A program made the translations under genes and the position numbers. A model generated the notes under the pieces. That model did no database searches and was not told the DNA's origin. It saw only the letters and a list, made by a program, of their open reading frames with translations. This document shows positions 16,922 through 24,103 of a stretch of 64,000 nt of DNA, piece after piece (position 1 is the stretch's first letter; every line of letters starts with the position of its first letter). This stretch comes from Paramixta manurensis (GTDB lineage Bacteria > Pseudomonadota > Gammaproteobacteria > Enterobacterales > Enterobacteriaceae), in assembly GCF_013285385.1 (NCBI RefSeq), contig NZ_CP054212.1, positions 3,162,001 to 3,226,000 on the forward strand, in the 5' to 3' direction.

Positions 16922-17443
16922 ACGATGCGGTTCGTTGTTACGACTTAGCCATAGTGACAGCGCCTTCAGCGAGTCAGCGGTGAACTCGTCGCAACGGGCG
17001 GTGATCTCTTCCGGCGTTAACCAGAAGACTTCGTCCACTTCCTCTTCCTGCATAGCGAACGGGCCATGAGAGACGCAGCTAAATAACCCGCCCCACACGC
17101 GGCAATGCGGATCTTCAAAGTAAAACAGGCCATGTTCCGCGAACGGTACATCTGCAATACCGAGCTCTTCTTCCGCTTCGCGCCGGGCCGACTCCAGTAA
17201 AATCTCGCCGCTTTGCACCACGCCGCCAGCGGTGGCATCCAGCATACCTGGCATAAAATCCTTAGTCTCGGTACGTCGTTGTACCAGAATTTTACCCATG
17301 CCGTCATGTACCACAATATACGTCGCGCGATGACGCAAGCATTGCGCTCGCATTTGTGCCCGGCTCGCCTGAGCAATCACTTCGTTCTCTTCGCTAACGA
17401 TATCGACCCATTCAGTTCCGGCAGCCTGACTTTGCTCCACCAT
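16898..17443 (-). CDS. yfcD: Nudix hydrolase YfcD
   Basis: This is a cytoplasmic Nudix-family hydrolase of 181 aa (E. coli 180). The Nudix box is visible as GGVVQSGEILLESARREAEEELGI, in the G-x5-E-x7-REUxEE pattern. The family cleaves nucleoside diphosphate derivatives; the YfcD substrate is not established, although the fold is related to isopentenyl-diphosphate isomerases. The ATG at 17443, with AAGGG upstream, matches the E. coli start; the frame stays open 24 codons further. Its 3' end overlaps the LacI-type gene by 24 bp tail to tail. yfcE, which follows in E. coli, is absent. Confidence 0.93.
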   Translation of the reverse strand: MVEQSQAAGTEWVDIVSEENEVIAQASRAQMRAQCLRHRATYIVVHDGMGKILVQRRTETKDFMPGMLDATAGGVVQSGEILLESARREAEEELGIADVPFAEHGLFYFEDPHCRVWGGLFSCVSHGPFAMQEEEVDEVFWLTPEEITARCDEFTADSLKALSLWLSRNNEPHRSTALPQA

Positions 17444-17568
17444 CAGTAACCCTTTTATGTTTGGCGCGATTGCGCGTTGTCTCTTTGCCACCACCATTGC
17501 GTCTGGCCGACGCAAGCTGCCTTAAAGTAATGGCTTCATGGCCCGGACGCAATAAGCATGTCGCGGAC

Positions 17569-18210
17569 TTAATGACTTTTGCCCGATTCCGCCAGCCAAA
17601 GCTGAACTGAAGCGCGTTGCCACTGAAACCAGGCGTATTCACGCAGCTTTTCAGGGATTTCATCGCCGTGTAATGCCAGGCGGTTCAGCATGACGGCCAA
17701 ATCGGTATCGGCAATTGACCATTCGCCGAATAGGTTTTGTTGACCGGCGCTAAGCAGATGCCCGGCCCCGGCAATCAGTTTATCCGCCGAGCGTTGTGCC
17801 TCTGCCGACAACGGGGCGAATTTCTTACCGGCAAACAGCACCTCGGTCGAACGCTCGCTACGAATTGGCATAAAATCACTACGTAACCATGCCTGAACCT
17901 CTCTGGCACGCGCACGTTTTTCACGGTCGGCGGGATACAGCCGCTCGAAATCCGGCGCCGGGAAACGTTCTTCCAGATATTCATCAATCGCTGACGATTC
18001 ACTGAGAAAAAAATCATCAACTTGTAATGTCGGAACTCGACGCGTCAACGAAATCTTACTGTAAGCGGTTTCCAGATTTTCACCGCGACCAAGGTCAATC
18101 CGTTGTAAGGTAAAGGGCACGCCTTTTTCACTCAGAGCAACATAGACCGACATGACATAGGGGCTAAAAAAAGACGCATCAGACCATAGGGTGATAGCGG
18201 GATGGTTCAT
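17569..18210 (-). CDS. yfcF: Glutathione S-transferase YfcF
   Basis: This is a cytoplasmic glutathione S-transferase of 213 aa. It has an N-terminal thioredoxin-like domain (about residues 4-80, with the cis-proline in RRVPTLQVDDFFLSESSAI) and a helical C-terminal domain containing the NLFGEWSIADTDLAVM motif of GSTs. E. coli YfcF has GSH-dependent peroxidase and dichromate-reducing activity. It is divergent from another GST gene, yfcG, across 238 bp. Confidence 0.93.
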   Translation of the reverse strand: MNHPAITLWSDASFFSPYVMSVYVALSEKGVPFTLQRIDLGRGENLETAYSKISLTRRVPTLQVDDFFLSESSAIDEYLEERFPAPDFERLYPADREKRARAREVQAWLRSDFMPIRSERSTEVLFAGKKFAPLSAEAQRSADKLIAGAGHLLSAGQQNLFGEWSIADTDLAVMLNRLALHGDEIPEKLREYAWFQWQRASVQLWLAESGKSH

Positions 18211-18448
18211 TTTCTTTCCTCAACTGACTTCAGGCTGCATGTATACGGCTGCCACCCGACTGATTTTACGGATAACCTTCGCATAATTGAACCTTCTGTT
18301 TACCGACTTTTTGTGCCGAAGGCAATCCGTTCCGCGCGGGATTTTTTCCCGCTTTAGTACCAGACAAATGGAGATTGTCATCGCGCGCTGAATTGAACTA
18401 TAGTCCTTAATTCCTGCCGATTACCGCTTGATTTTATTGGGAGTCATT

Positions 18449-19075
18449 ATGATAGATCTCTACTATGCCGGCACGCCAAACGGTCACAAAATCACGCTTT
18501 TTCTGGAAGAAACCGGATTACCTTACAAATTACACCGTGTCGATATTAGTAAAGGCGAACAGTTTCAGGCTGACTTTCTCGCTATTTCTCCTAACAACAA
18601 AATTCCGGCGATGGTTGACCATCATCCGGTTGACGGCGGTGCGCCAATTAGCGTTTTTGAATCCGGCGCTATTCTGCTCTACCTCGCCGAAAAAAGCGGT
18701 AAATTCCTCAGCGCAGAGTTGCGTGAGCGCACAGTCACTATGCAGTGGCTGTTTTGGCAGATGGGCGGCTTTGGGCCAATGCTAGGACAAAACCACCATT
18801 TTAATCACTACGCGCCACAGCCGGTTCCCTATGCGATTGAACGTTATCAGGTGGAAACACAGCGTTTGTACGGCGTGTTAAACACCCAGTTAGAAAAACA
18901 TGCCTACGTGGCTGGCGAACACTACAGCATTGCGGATATGGCGATTTGGCCGTGGGCCAACTCCCATGAGCGGCAGCGCATTAACCTCGCGGATTACCCG
19001 GCAGTACATAACTGGCTAGAGCGCATTCGCGCACGTCCCGCTACCCAGCGGGCATTGGCGTTAGCGAACCGCTGA
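18449..19075 (+). CDS. yfcG: Disulfide-bond reductase / GST YfcG
   Basis: This is a GST-fold protein of the Nu class, 208 aa (E. coli 215). The N-terminal thioredoxin-like domain begins MIDLYYAGTPNGHKITLFLEE, with the TPNGHK segment that binds glutathione in YfcG, and SPNNKIPAMVDH holds the cis-proline. The helical domain includes LFWQMGGFGPMLGQNHHFNHY, strongly conserved in YfcG/YghU. E. coli YfcG reduces disulfides using two bound GSH. The ATG at 18449 has TGGGAG upstream; the open frame extends seven codons earlier. Confidence 0.93.
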   Translation: MIDLYYAGTPNGHKITLFLEETGLPYKLHRVDISKGEQFQADFLAISPNNKIPAMVDHHPVDGGAPISVFESGAILLYLAEKSGKFLSAELRERTVTMQWLFWQMGGFGPMLGQNHHFNHYAPQPVPYAIERYQVETQRLYGVLNTQLEKHAYVAGEHYSIADMAIWPWANSHERQRINLADYPAVHNWLERIRARPATQRALALANR

Positions 19076-19105
19076 AAACGGGTTAAACAACAGGGCGACG
19101 AATAA

Positions 19106-19130
19106 GGCGTGCGCGCGGCACGCCGTTCTC
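19106..19130 (+). terminator. Hairpin after yfcG, weak terminator
   Basis: GGCGTGC (19106-19112) and GCACGCC (19118-19124) pair around a 5-base loop and are followed by GTTCTCTTCT. The U-tract is poor. This 100-bp gap is where E. coli has folX; no folX remnant is visible. Confidence 0.45.
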
Positions 19131-19177
19131 TTCTATGCTGAAACTATGCTGTTCAACAATGCATAAGGAAACTCAGC

Positions 19178-20071
19178 ATGCACATTTTACTGACCGGCGG
19201 CACCGGTTTAATCGGCCGCCATCTGATCCCCCGCCTGCTTGAGGCCGGTCATGACATCAGTGTGGTTACGCGCGATGTCGGCGCGGCGCGTGAGCGGCTT
19301 GATGAGCGGGTCAATCTATGGTCCGGGCTGGCACAACAGCGTGACCTCAACGGTATTGATGCGGTCATTAATCTGGCTGGCGAGCCCATTGCCGATAAAC
19401 GCTGGAGCGAGACGCAAAAACAGCAACTGTGTGAAAGCCGCTGGCAATTAACCGAACGTATCGCCTCACTGATTAATGCCAGCAGCGCCCCGCCAGCGGT
19501 ACTGATTTCCGGCTCCGCCACCGGTTACTACGGCGATACCGGGGAACTGGTTTTAACCGAAGAAGATCAAGGACAAGAAGAGTTTACCCATACGCTTTGC
19601 GCGCGCTGGGAAGCGTTGGCGCTAACCGCTGCCAGCGATCGGACGCGCGTTTGCCTGTTGCGCACCGGTGTCGTGTTGTCGCATGACGGCGGGGCACTTG
19701 CCAAAATGAAACTGCCCTTTCGGTTAGGCATCGGCGGCCCGATCGGCAGTGGAAAGCAATATATGCCGTGGATCCACATTGAGGATATGGTTAGCGCGAT
19801 TATGTGGTTATTAAATAATCCGCACTTACGTGGGCCGTTTAATCTGGTCGCGCCTTATGCGGTACGTAACGAGCAATTTGCCGCGATGCTTGGTCATGCA
19901 TTACACCGCCCGGCCTTTATGCGAACGCCGGCCAGCGCCATTAAGCTGATGATGGGGGAATCGTCAGTGTTGGTGCTCGGCGGGCAGCATGTGTTGCCCA
20001 AACGCCTGCAGGAGTCTGGATTCAATTTTAAGTGGTATCAGTTAGATGAAGCGCTGGCGGATGTGGTGTGA
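19178..20071 (+). CDS. yfcH: SDR39U1-type NAD(P)-binding epimerase-like protein YfcH
   Basis: This is an atypical short-chain dehydrogenase (SDR39U1) of 297 aa, as in E. coli. The N-terminal Rossmann motif is LLTGGTGLIGRHLIPRL (residues 4-20). The C-terminal DUF1731 region covers about residues 245-292 (LMMGESSVLVLGGQHVLPKRL). The enzymatic reaction is not known. AAGGA lies 8 bp before the ATG. It converges on hisP, with a GC-rich terminator between them. Confidence 0.93.
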   Translation: MHILLTGGTGLIGRHLIPRLLEAGHDISVVTRDVGAARERLDERVNLWSGLAQQRDLNGIDAVINLAGEPIADKRWSETQKQQLCESRWQLTERIASLINASSAPPAVLISGSATGYYGDTGELVLTEEDQGQEEFTHTLCARWEALALTAASDRTRVCLLRTGVVLSHDGGALAKMKLPFRLGIGGPIGSGKQYMPWIHIEDMVSAIMWLLNNPHLRGPFNLVAPYAVRNEQFAAMLGHALHRPAFMRTPASAIKLMMGESSVLVLGGQHVLPKRLQESGFNFKWYQLDEALADVV

Positions 20072-20080
20072 ATCAGCGAG

Positions 20081-20102
20081 TTGGCCGGGTCTCCCCGGCC
20101 AA
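20081..20102. terminator. Bidirectional terminator between yfcH and hisP
   Basis: TTGGCCGGG (20081-20089), loop TCTC, CCCGGCCAA (20094-20102): a perfect 9-bp stem between convergent genes. T-rich sequence follows on the plus strand (ATTATTTT) after a short gap. Confidence 0.65.
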
Positions 20103-20108
20103 TGCCAA

Positions 20109-20888
20109 TTATTTTAACGATCCGGAAAGGAACTGCTGCAACCGCTGGCTTTTCGGGCTACCGAATACCGCTTCCGGCGAGCCCTCTTCCTCAATCTTAC
20201 CTTGATGCAAGAAAATCACATGGCTGGAAACATGGCGGGCAAACTCCATCTCATGCGTCACGACCACCATGGTTTTCCCCTCTTCCGCCAGCTTCTGCAT
20301 GATCCTTAGCACTTCGCCTACTAGCTCAGGATCGAGCGCCGACGTCGGCTCATCAAATAACAGGACTTCAGGCTCCATCGCCAGCGCACGCGCAATTGAC
20401 ACTCGCTGCTGCTGGCCGCCCGACAGATGTACCGGATATTTCATCCGTGCCCGCTCATCAATTCCAACCTTATCAAGATAACGCACCGCCCGCTCGCGCG
20501 CCTCCGGCTTACTTAAGCCCAAAACCTGGATCGGTGCTTCCATCACGTTTTCCAACACCGTCATATGGCTCCAGAGATTAAAGTGCTGGAACACCATCGT
20601 CAGACTGGTACGCAACGTACGTAGCTGTTCTTTATTCGCCACTTTAAGCTGACCGTCGGTGTCACGCACCAACGACACTTCTTGGTTATTAACCGCTATC
20701 GAGCCTTCGCTCGGCTTTTCAAGAAAGTTGATACAACGTAAAAAAGTACTTTTCCCGGAGCCCGATGAGCCAATAATACTGATGACGTCGCCCGCATTCG
20801 CCTGCAACGAAACGCCCTTCAGCACCTCATGCTCACCGTAACGTTTATGGAGTTCGGTAACGCTTAATTTATTTTCGGCCATAGTCAT
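20109..20888 (-). CDS. hisP: Histidine/basic amino acid ABC transporter ATPase HisP
   Basis: This is the ATP-binding subunit of the HisQMP2 importer, on the cytoplasmic face of the inner membrane. Walker A is GSSGSGKST near residue 39, the signature motif is LSGGQQQRVSIARALA, Walker B is VLLFDEPTSALD, and the H-loop is VVVTHEMEFARH. At 259 aa it is close to the E. coli 257. The ATG at 20888 is preferred; another lies at 20882 and an upstream TTG at 20894. It is the last gene of hisJQMP, with the next gene's stop at 20891. Confidence 0.95.
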   Translation of the reverse strand: MTMAENKLSVTELHKRYGEHEVLKGVSLQANAGDVISIIGSSGSGKSTFLRCINFLEKPSEGSIAVNNQEVSLVRDTDGQLKVANKEQLRTLRTSLTMVFQHFNLWSHMTVLENVMEAPIQVLGLSKPEARERAVRYLDKVGIDERARMKYPVHLSGGQQQRVSIARALAMEPEVLLFDEPTSALDPELVGEVLRIMQKLAEEGKTMVVVTHEMEFARHVSSHVIFLHQGKIEEEGSPEAVFGSPKSQRLQQFLSGSLK

Positions 20889-20890
20889 AC

Positions 20891-21607
20891 TCAATGGGAC
20901 GATGAGGGGTTCACATGCGCTAACCAGCGTTTCTCCGCCTTGCGGAACAGGCTAATCAGCACATAAGAGATGCACAAATAGAGTACCGCCGCGATACCAA
21001 ACGCGGTAAATGGCTGATAAGTCGCGGAGTTAATATCCCGGGCAACTTTTAGCAAATCCGGCACGGTTGCGGTGAACGCCAGCGCGGTAGAGTGCAGCAT
21101 CAAGATCACTTCGTTACTGTAAACCGGCAAGGCGGTACGCAATGCGGAAGGCAGAATAATGCAGCGATAAAGTTTAAACGTCGAAAAACCATAAGCTCTG
21201 GCAGCCTCAATCTCGCCATGCGGTACTGCGCGAATCGCCCCGGCAAAAATTTCGGTGGTGTAAGCACAGGTATTTAAGGTAAATGCCAGCAGTGTACAGT
21301 TCAGCCCGCTGCGGAAAAACGCGTTCAGCAGCTCCGAGCCTTTGACGATTTCCAGGGTATACATTCCGGAATAAAACACCAACAACTGGACATACAGCGG
21401 CGTACCGCGAAAAACATAGGTAAACAGCCAAACCGGTAAGCTTATCGCCCGATTAGGAGAAACGCGGGCAATCGCCAGTATGACAGCCAGACAACCGCCA
21501 ATGACCACCGAGATAATTAATAACCACAGCGTCATCGCCACGCCGGTAAAGCGGTAACCATCGGTCCAGAGCAGGGCTTTCCAATATTCGTGTAGTATAT
21601 CGATCAT
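20891..21607 (-). CDS. hisM: Histidine ABC transporter permease HisM
   Basis: This is an inner-membrane permease of the HisM/ArtM family, 238 aa. Five hydrophobic segments are visible. The EAA loop that docks the ATPase is GEIEAARAYGFSTFKLYRCIILPSA (broken here as EIEAARAYGFS and LYRCIILPSALR). It pairs with HisQ to form the membrane channel. Its start overlaps the hisQ stop codon by 4 bp (ATGA), indicating translational coupling. Confidence 0.95.
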   Translation of the reverse strand: MIDILHEYWKALLWTDGYRFTGVAMTLWLLIISVVIGGCLAVILAIARVSPNRAISLPVWLFTYVFRGTPLYVQLLVFYSGMYTLEIVKGSELLNAFFRSGLNCTLLAFTLNTCAYTTEIFAGAIRAVPHGEIEAARAYGFSTFKLYRCIILPSALRTALPVYSNEVILMLHSTALAFTATVPDLLKVARDINSATYQPFTAFGIAAVLYLCISYVLISLFRKAEKRWLAHVNPSSSH

Positions 21608-22290
21608 AGCTCCGCCCTTTTCACGCCCACCGTATAACGGCGTTCAAGCCACAACAACACGCCGTTTGATAGCGTGGTAAATATCAGGTAAATCACCCCG
21701 GCAACAATCGCGAAGAAGAACGGCTGCCAAGTGCTTTTGCCCGCCAGTTGTGTGGCTTTCACCACATCTTCCAGCCCCAATAGCGACACCAGCGCGGTGG
21801 CTTTAAGGATTACCTGCCAGTTGTTGCCGATTCCCGGCAGCGCATAGCGCATCATGGCGGGAAACATTATCCGCCGGAAAGTTTGTGACCCGGTGAAACC
21901 AAACGCCGTCGCCGCCTCAATCTGCCCGCGCGGCACGGCAAGGAACGCGCCACGGAAGGTTTCCGTGAAATACGCGCCGTAAATAAAGCCCAGCGTAATG
22001 ATCCCGGCCACCATCGGATCAATATCGAATTGCGCCATACCGAGCGCATCCGTAACCTGGTTGAGCATGATTTGCAGGCCATAAAAAATCAGCAACATCA
22101 GTACCAAATCAGGCACGCCGCGAATCAGTGTGGTGTAACCTTCAAAAATCAGGGCAAGGAAGCGATTACCAGAGAGTTTGGCGCCTGCGCCAATCAGGCC
22201 GAGGATAACCGCAAGCAAGACGGAGCTCAGCGCCAGTTCCAGCGTGACCAGCGCGCCTTTGAATATTACGTCAGAATAGCCATACAACAT
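21604..22290 (-). CDS. hisQ: Histidine ABC transporter permease HisQ
   Basis: This is the partner permease of HisM, 228 aa, the E. coli length. Homology begins at MLYGYSDVIFKGALVTLELALS, which fixes the start at 22290, although the frame is open nine codons further. The EAA loop reads QIEAATAFGFTGSQTFRRIM. YTTLIRGVPDLVLMLLIFYG is a conserved membrane segment. It overlaps hisM by 4 bp. Between hisQ and hisJ (22291-22373) is a small GC-rich hairpin, as in other enterobacteria where REP elements sit here. Confidence 0.95.
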   Translation of the reverse strand: MLYGYSDVIFKGALVTLELALSSVLLAVILGLIGAGAKLSGNRFLALIFEGYTTLIRGVPDLVLMLLIFYGLQIMLNQVTDALGMAQFDIDPMVAGIITLGFIYGAYFTETFRGAFLAVPRGQIEAATAFGFTGSQTFRRIMFPAMMRYALPGIGNNWQVILKATALVSLLGLEDVVKATQLAGKSTWQPFFFAIVAGVIYLIFTTLSNGVLLWLERRYTVGVKRAEL

Positions 22291-22328
22291 GGGAATTTTC
22301 CTGTCGTGCCAGAGCAAACGAAAGGCTA

Positions 22329-22347
22329 CCCGCCTGATGACGACGGG
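22329..22347. repeat. REP-like hairpin between hisJ and hisQ
   Basis: CCCGCCTGATGACGACGGG has short complementary ends (CCCG/CGGG) and contains GCCTGATG, which resembles the core of E. coli REP units. E. coli and Salmonella carry REP elements in this intercistronic gap. One copy only was seen, so this is tentative. Confidence 0.3.
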
Positions 22348-22373
22348 CAGCGATGAAGAACGACAGGCGGCAA

Positions 22374-23156
22374 TTAATCGCCGTACACATTAAAGTCGAA
22401 ATATTTTTTCGCTATCTTGTCGTAAGTACCGTCTTTACGCATCGCTTCGAACGCTTTGTCGATAGACGCCTTCAGATCGGTATCATCTTTACGCAGCCCC
22501 ATACCGGTGCCGACGCCGAAGATTTTGTCATCTTTAACTGCCGGACCGGCAAACGCGTAGTCTTTGCCAACCGGTTGTTTGAGGAACCCTTCGCTGGCCT
22601 GCACTTCATCCTGGAAAGCGGCATCAATACGGCCAGCGTTCAAATCCTGGTAGACCAAATCCTGGTTTGCATAAGGCGTCACGTTAACGCCTTTTGGACG
22701 CCAGTACTGGTTGGCATACGTTTCTTGGGTGGTGCCCTGTAGGAAACCGATATTTTTGCCTTTCAGCGATTCAATCGTCGGTTGCAGTTTAGAGCCTTTT
22801 GGCGCGACCAGACGTGCGTTAGCGGCGTACAGTTTGTCGGAGAACGCGATCTCTTGCTGACGTTTTTCAGTAATGGAAAGCGAAGAGATAATCGCGTCGA
22901 TTTTTTTCGCTTTCAGCGACGGAATGAGGGCATCGAAATCACTTTCGACATAGGTACATTTGGCGGCAATGCGTTTGCAGATTTCATTGGCCAAATCAAT
23001 ATCAAACCCTACCAACTGGCCCTGTGCGTTTTTCGACTCAAACGGTGGATAGGTTGGGTCAGTGCCAATGCGTAGCGATTGTGGTACGGCGGCAAATACG
23101 CTGCCGGCGCTGGAGAAAGCCAGCATCAAAGACAGAGCCAGGACTCGCTTTTTCAT
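22374..23156 (-). CDS. hisJ: Histidine-binding periplasmic protein HisJ
   Basis: This is the periplasmic binding protein that delivers histidine to HisQMP, 260 aa as in E. coli. A Sec signal peptide covers residues 1-22 (cleavage after SVFA). The SBP_bac_3 fold is marked by RIGTDPTYPPFESKN, LVGFDIDLANEICKRI and the AIISSLSITEKRQQEIAFS ligand-binding stretch. The C-terminus KKYFDFNVYGD matches HisJ better than ArgT. E. coli has argT next to hisJ; here only one binding protein exists, and a sigma-54-type promoter lies directly upstream, so it may also serve nitrogen scavenging. Confidence 0.92.
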   Translation of the reverse strand: MKKRVLALSLMLAFSSAGSVFAAVPQSLRIGTDPTYPPFESKNAQGQLVGFDIDLANEICKRIAAKCTYVESDFDALIPSLKAKKIDAIISSLSITEKRQQEIAFSDKLYAANARLVAPKGSKLQPTIESLKGKNIGFLQGTTQETYANQYWRPKGVNVTPYANQDLVYQDLNAGRIDAAFQDEVQASEGFLKQPVGKDYAFAGPAVKDDKIFGVGTGMGLRKDDTDLKASIDKAFEAMRKDGTYDKIAKKYFDFNVYGD

Positions 23157-23219
23157 AGATTACCCTCGAGTGAAGTGCTTCTTGTTATGGTGTGCATCGT
23201 GTGTTTGCGCTGTTGAATT

Positions 23220-23235
23220 TGCACTTTTCATGCCA
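23220..23235 (-). promoter_or_regulatory. Candidate sigma-54 promoter of hisJQMP
   Basis: On the minus strand TGGCATGAAAAGTGCA has GG and GC exactly 10 bp apart and matches the sigma-54 consensus TGGCACG-N4-TTGCA at all but two defined positions. The predicted start would be about 50 bp before the hisJ ATG. In Salmonella the argT-hisJQMP unit has an NtrC/sigma-54 promoter; here argT is absent. Confidence 0.6.
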
Positions 23236-23403
23236 GTTCTGGCGGCCTAAGACGCCGCTCACCGGTCCGCTAAGCGATACGCCTAAAATCGGCGTTAACG
23301 CGTAGATTGCGAGGGAAAATATAGCAGGGTTGTTAAGACGAAAAAGCAACTATGTTACGTTTTGGTGCACGCGATGCACGAAAAGTGATCCAGGCTGGAT
23401 AAT

Positions 23404-23420
23404 TGCACCGCGATGGGTCA
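23404..23420. promoter_or_regulatory. Possible NtrC site upstream of hisJ
   Basis: TGCACC-GCGAT-GGGTCA resembles the NtrC enhancer TGCACC-N5-GGTGCA, with one perfect half and one 4/6 half. It lies about 185-200 bp upstream of the sigma-54-type promoter, a normal enhancer distance, next to the end of ubiX. A second inverted repeat GTGCA-N5-TGCAC lies at 23365-23379. Confidence 0.35.
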
Positions 23421-23432
23421 TTAATTGAACAT

Positions 23433-24002
23433 CTATGCACCTTGCCAGCGCGTAAACAGGTCTTGCGGCAAGTTAATATCAAACTGATCGAGGATACGGT
23501 TGACGGTTTGGTCAACAATCTGCTGCACGTTTTCCGGGCGGTGATAAAAAGCGGGTACCGGCGGCATAATAATCGCCCCCATCTCCGCTGCGGTGGTCAT
23601 CATCCGCAGGTGGCCGACATGGAGCGGGGTTTCACGTACGCACAAGACCAACTTGCGCCGTTCTTTGAGTACTACATCGGCGGCGCGCGTCAGCAAGCCG
23701 TCGCTATAACTGTGAACAATGCCAGAGAGGGTTTTCATTGAGCAGGGCGCAATCACCATACCGTCGGTTTTAAACGAACCGGATGAGATGCTGGCGGCAA
23801 TATCGCGCACATCATGCACCACATCGGCAAACCCCTGTACCTCACGTAACGTATAATCGCTTTCCAGCGCCAGCGTTTGCCGCGCCGCCTGACTCATCAC
23901 CAAATGGGTTTCGATTTCCGGCAGCGTTTGCAATATCTGCAATAGACGCACGCCATAAATGACGCCGCTGGCGCCGGAAATGCCGATGATCAGTCTTTTC
24001 AT
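23433..24002 (-). CDS. ubiX: Flavin prenyltransferase UbiX
   Basis: UbiX makes prenylated FMN, the cofactor of the decarboxylase UbiD in ubiquinone biosynthesis. It is 189 aa, as in E. coli. The flavoprotein fold starts RLIIGISGASGVIYGVRLL, with the FMN-binding GASG motif at residues 9-12; the MVIAPCSMKTLSGI segment near residue 95 is also typical. It lies downstream of purF on the same strand, as in the E. coli cvpA-purF-ubiX operon, with 101 bp between that contain palindromic DNA. Confidence 0.95.
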   Translation of the reverse strand: MKRLIIGISGASGVIYGVRLLQILQTLPEIETHLVMSQAARQTLALESDYTLREVQGFADVVHDVRDIAASISSGSFKTDGMVIAPCSMKTLSGIVHSYSDGLLTRAADVVLKERRKLVLCVRETPLHVGHLRMMTTAAEMGAIIMPPVPAFYHRPENVQQIVDQTVNRILDQFDINLPQDLFTRWQGA

Positions 24003-24028
24003 TACGTTGCCTTGTTAAAACGTATTCA

Positions 24029-24048
24029 GGGCGATGCATGCATCGCCC
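24029..24048. repeat. Palindromic intergenic element between purF and ubiX
   Basis: GGGCGATGCATGCATCGCCC is a perfect 20-bp palindrome, flanked by further pairing bases, and is followed at 24064-24077 by a second hairpin CCGGGC-AA-GCCCGG. There is no U-tract, so it is not an ordinary terminator. It may be a dispersed palindromic repeat or an mRNA-stabilising structure. Only one copy was noticed in this window. Confidence 0.45.
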
Positions 24049-24103
24049 CTACGTGTCTCGCGCCCGGGCAAGCCCGGCCAATCTATTTGCCTATCCTCAA
24101 CGA

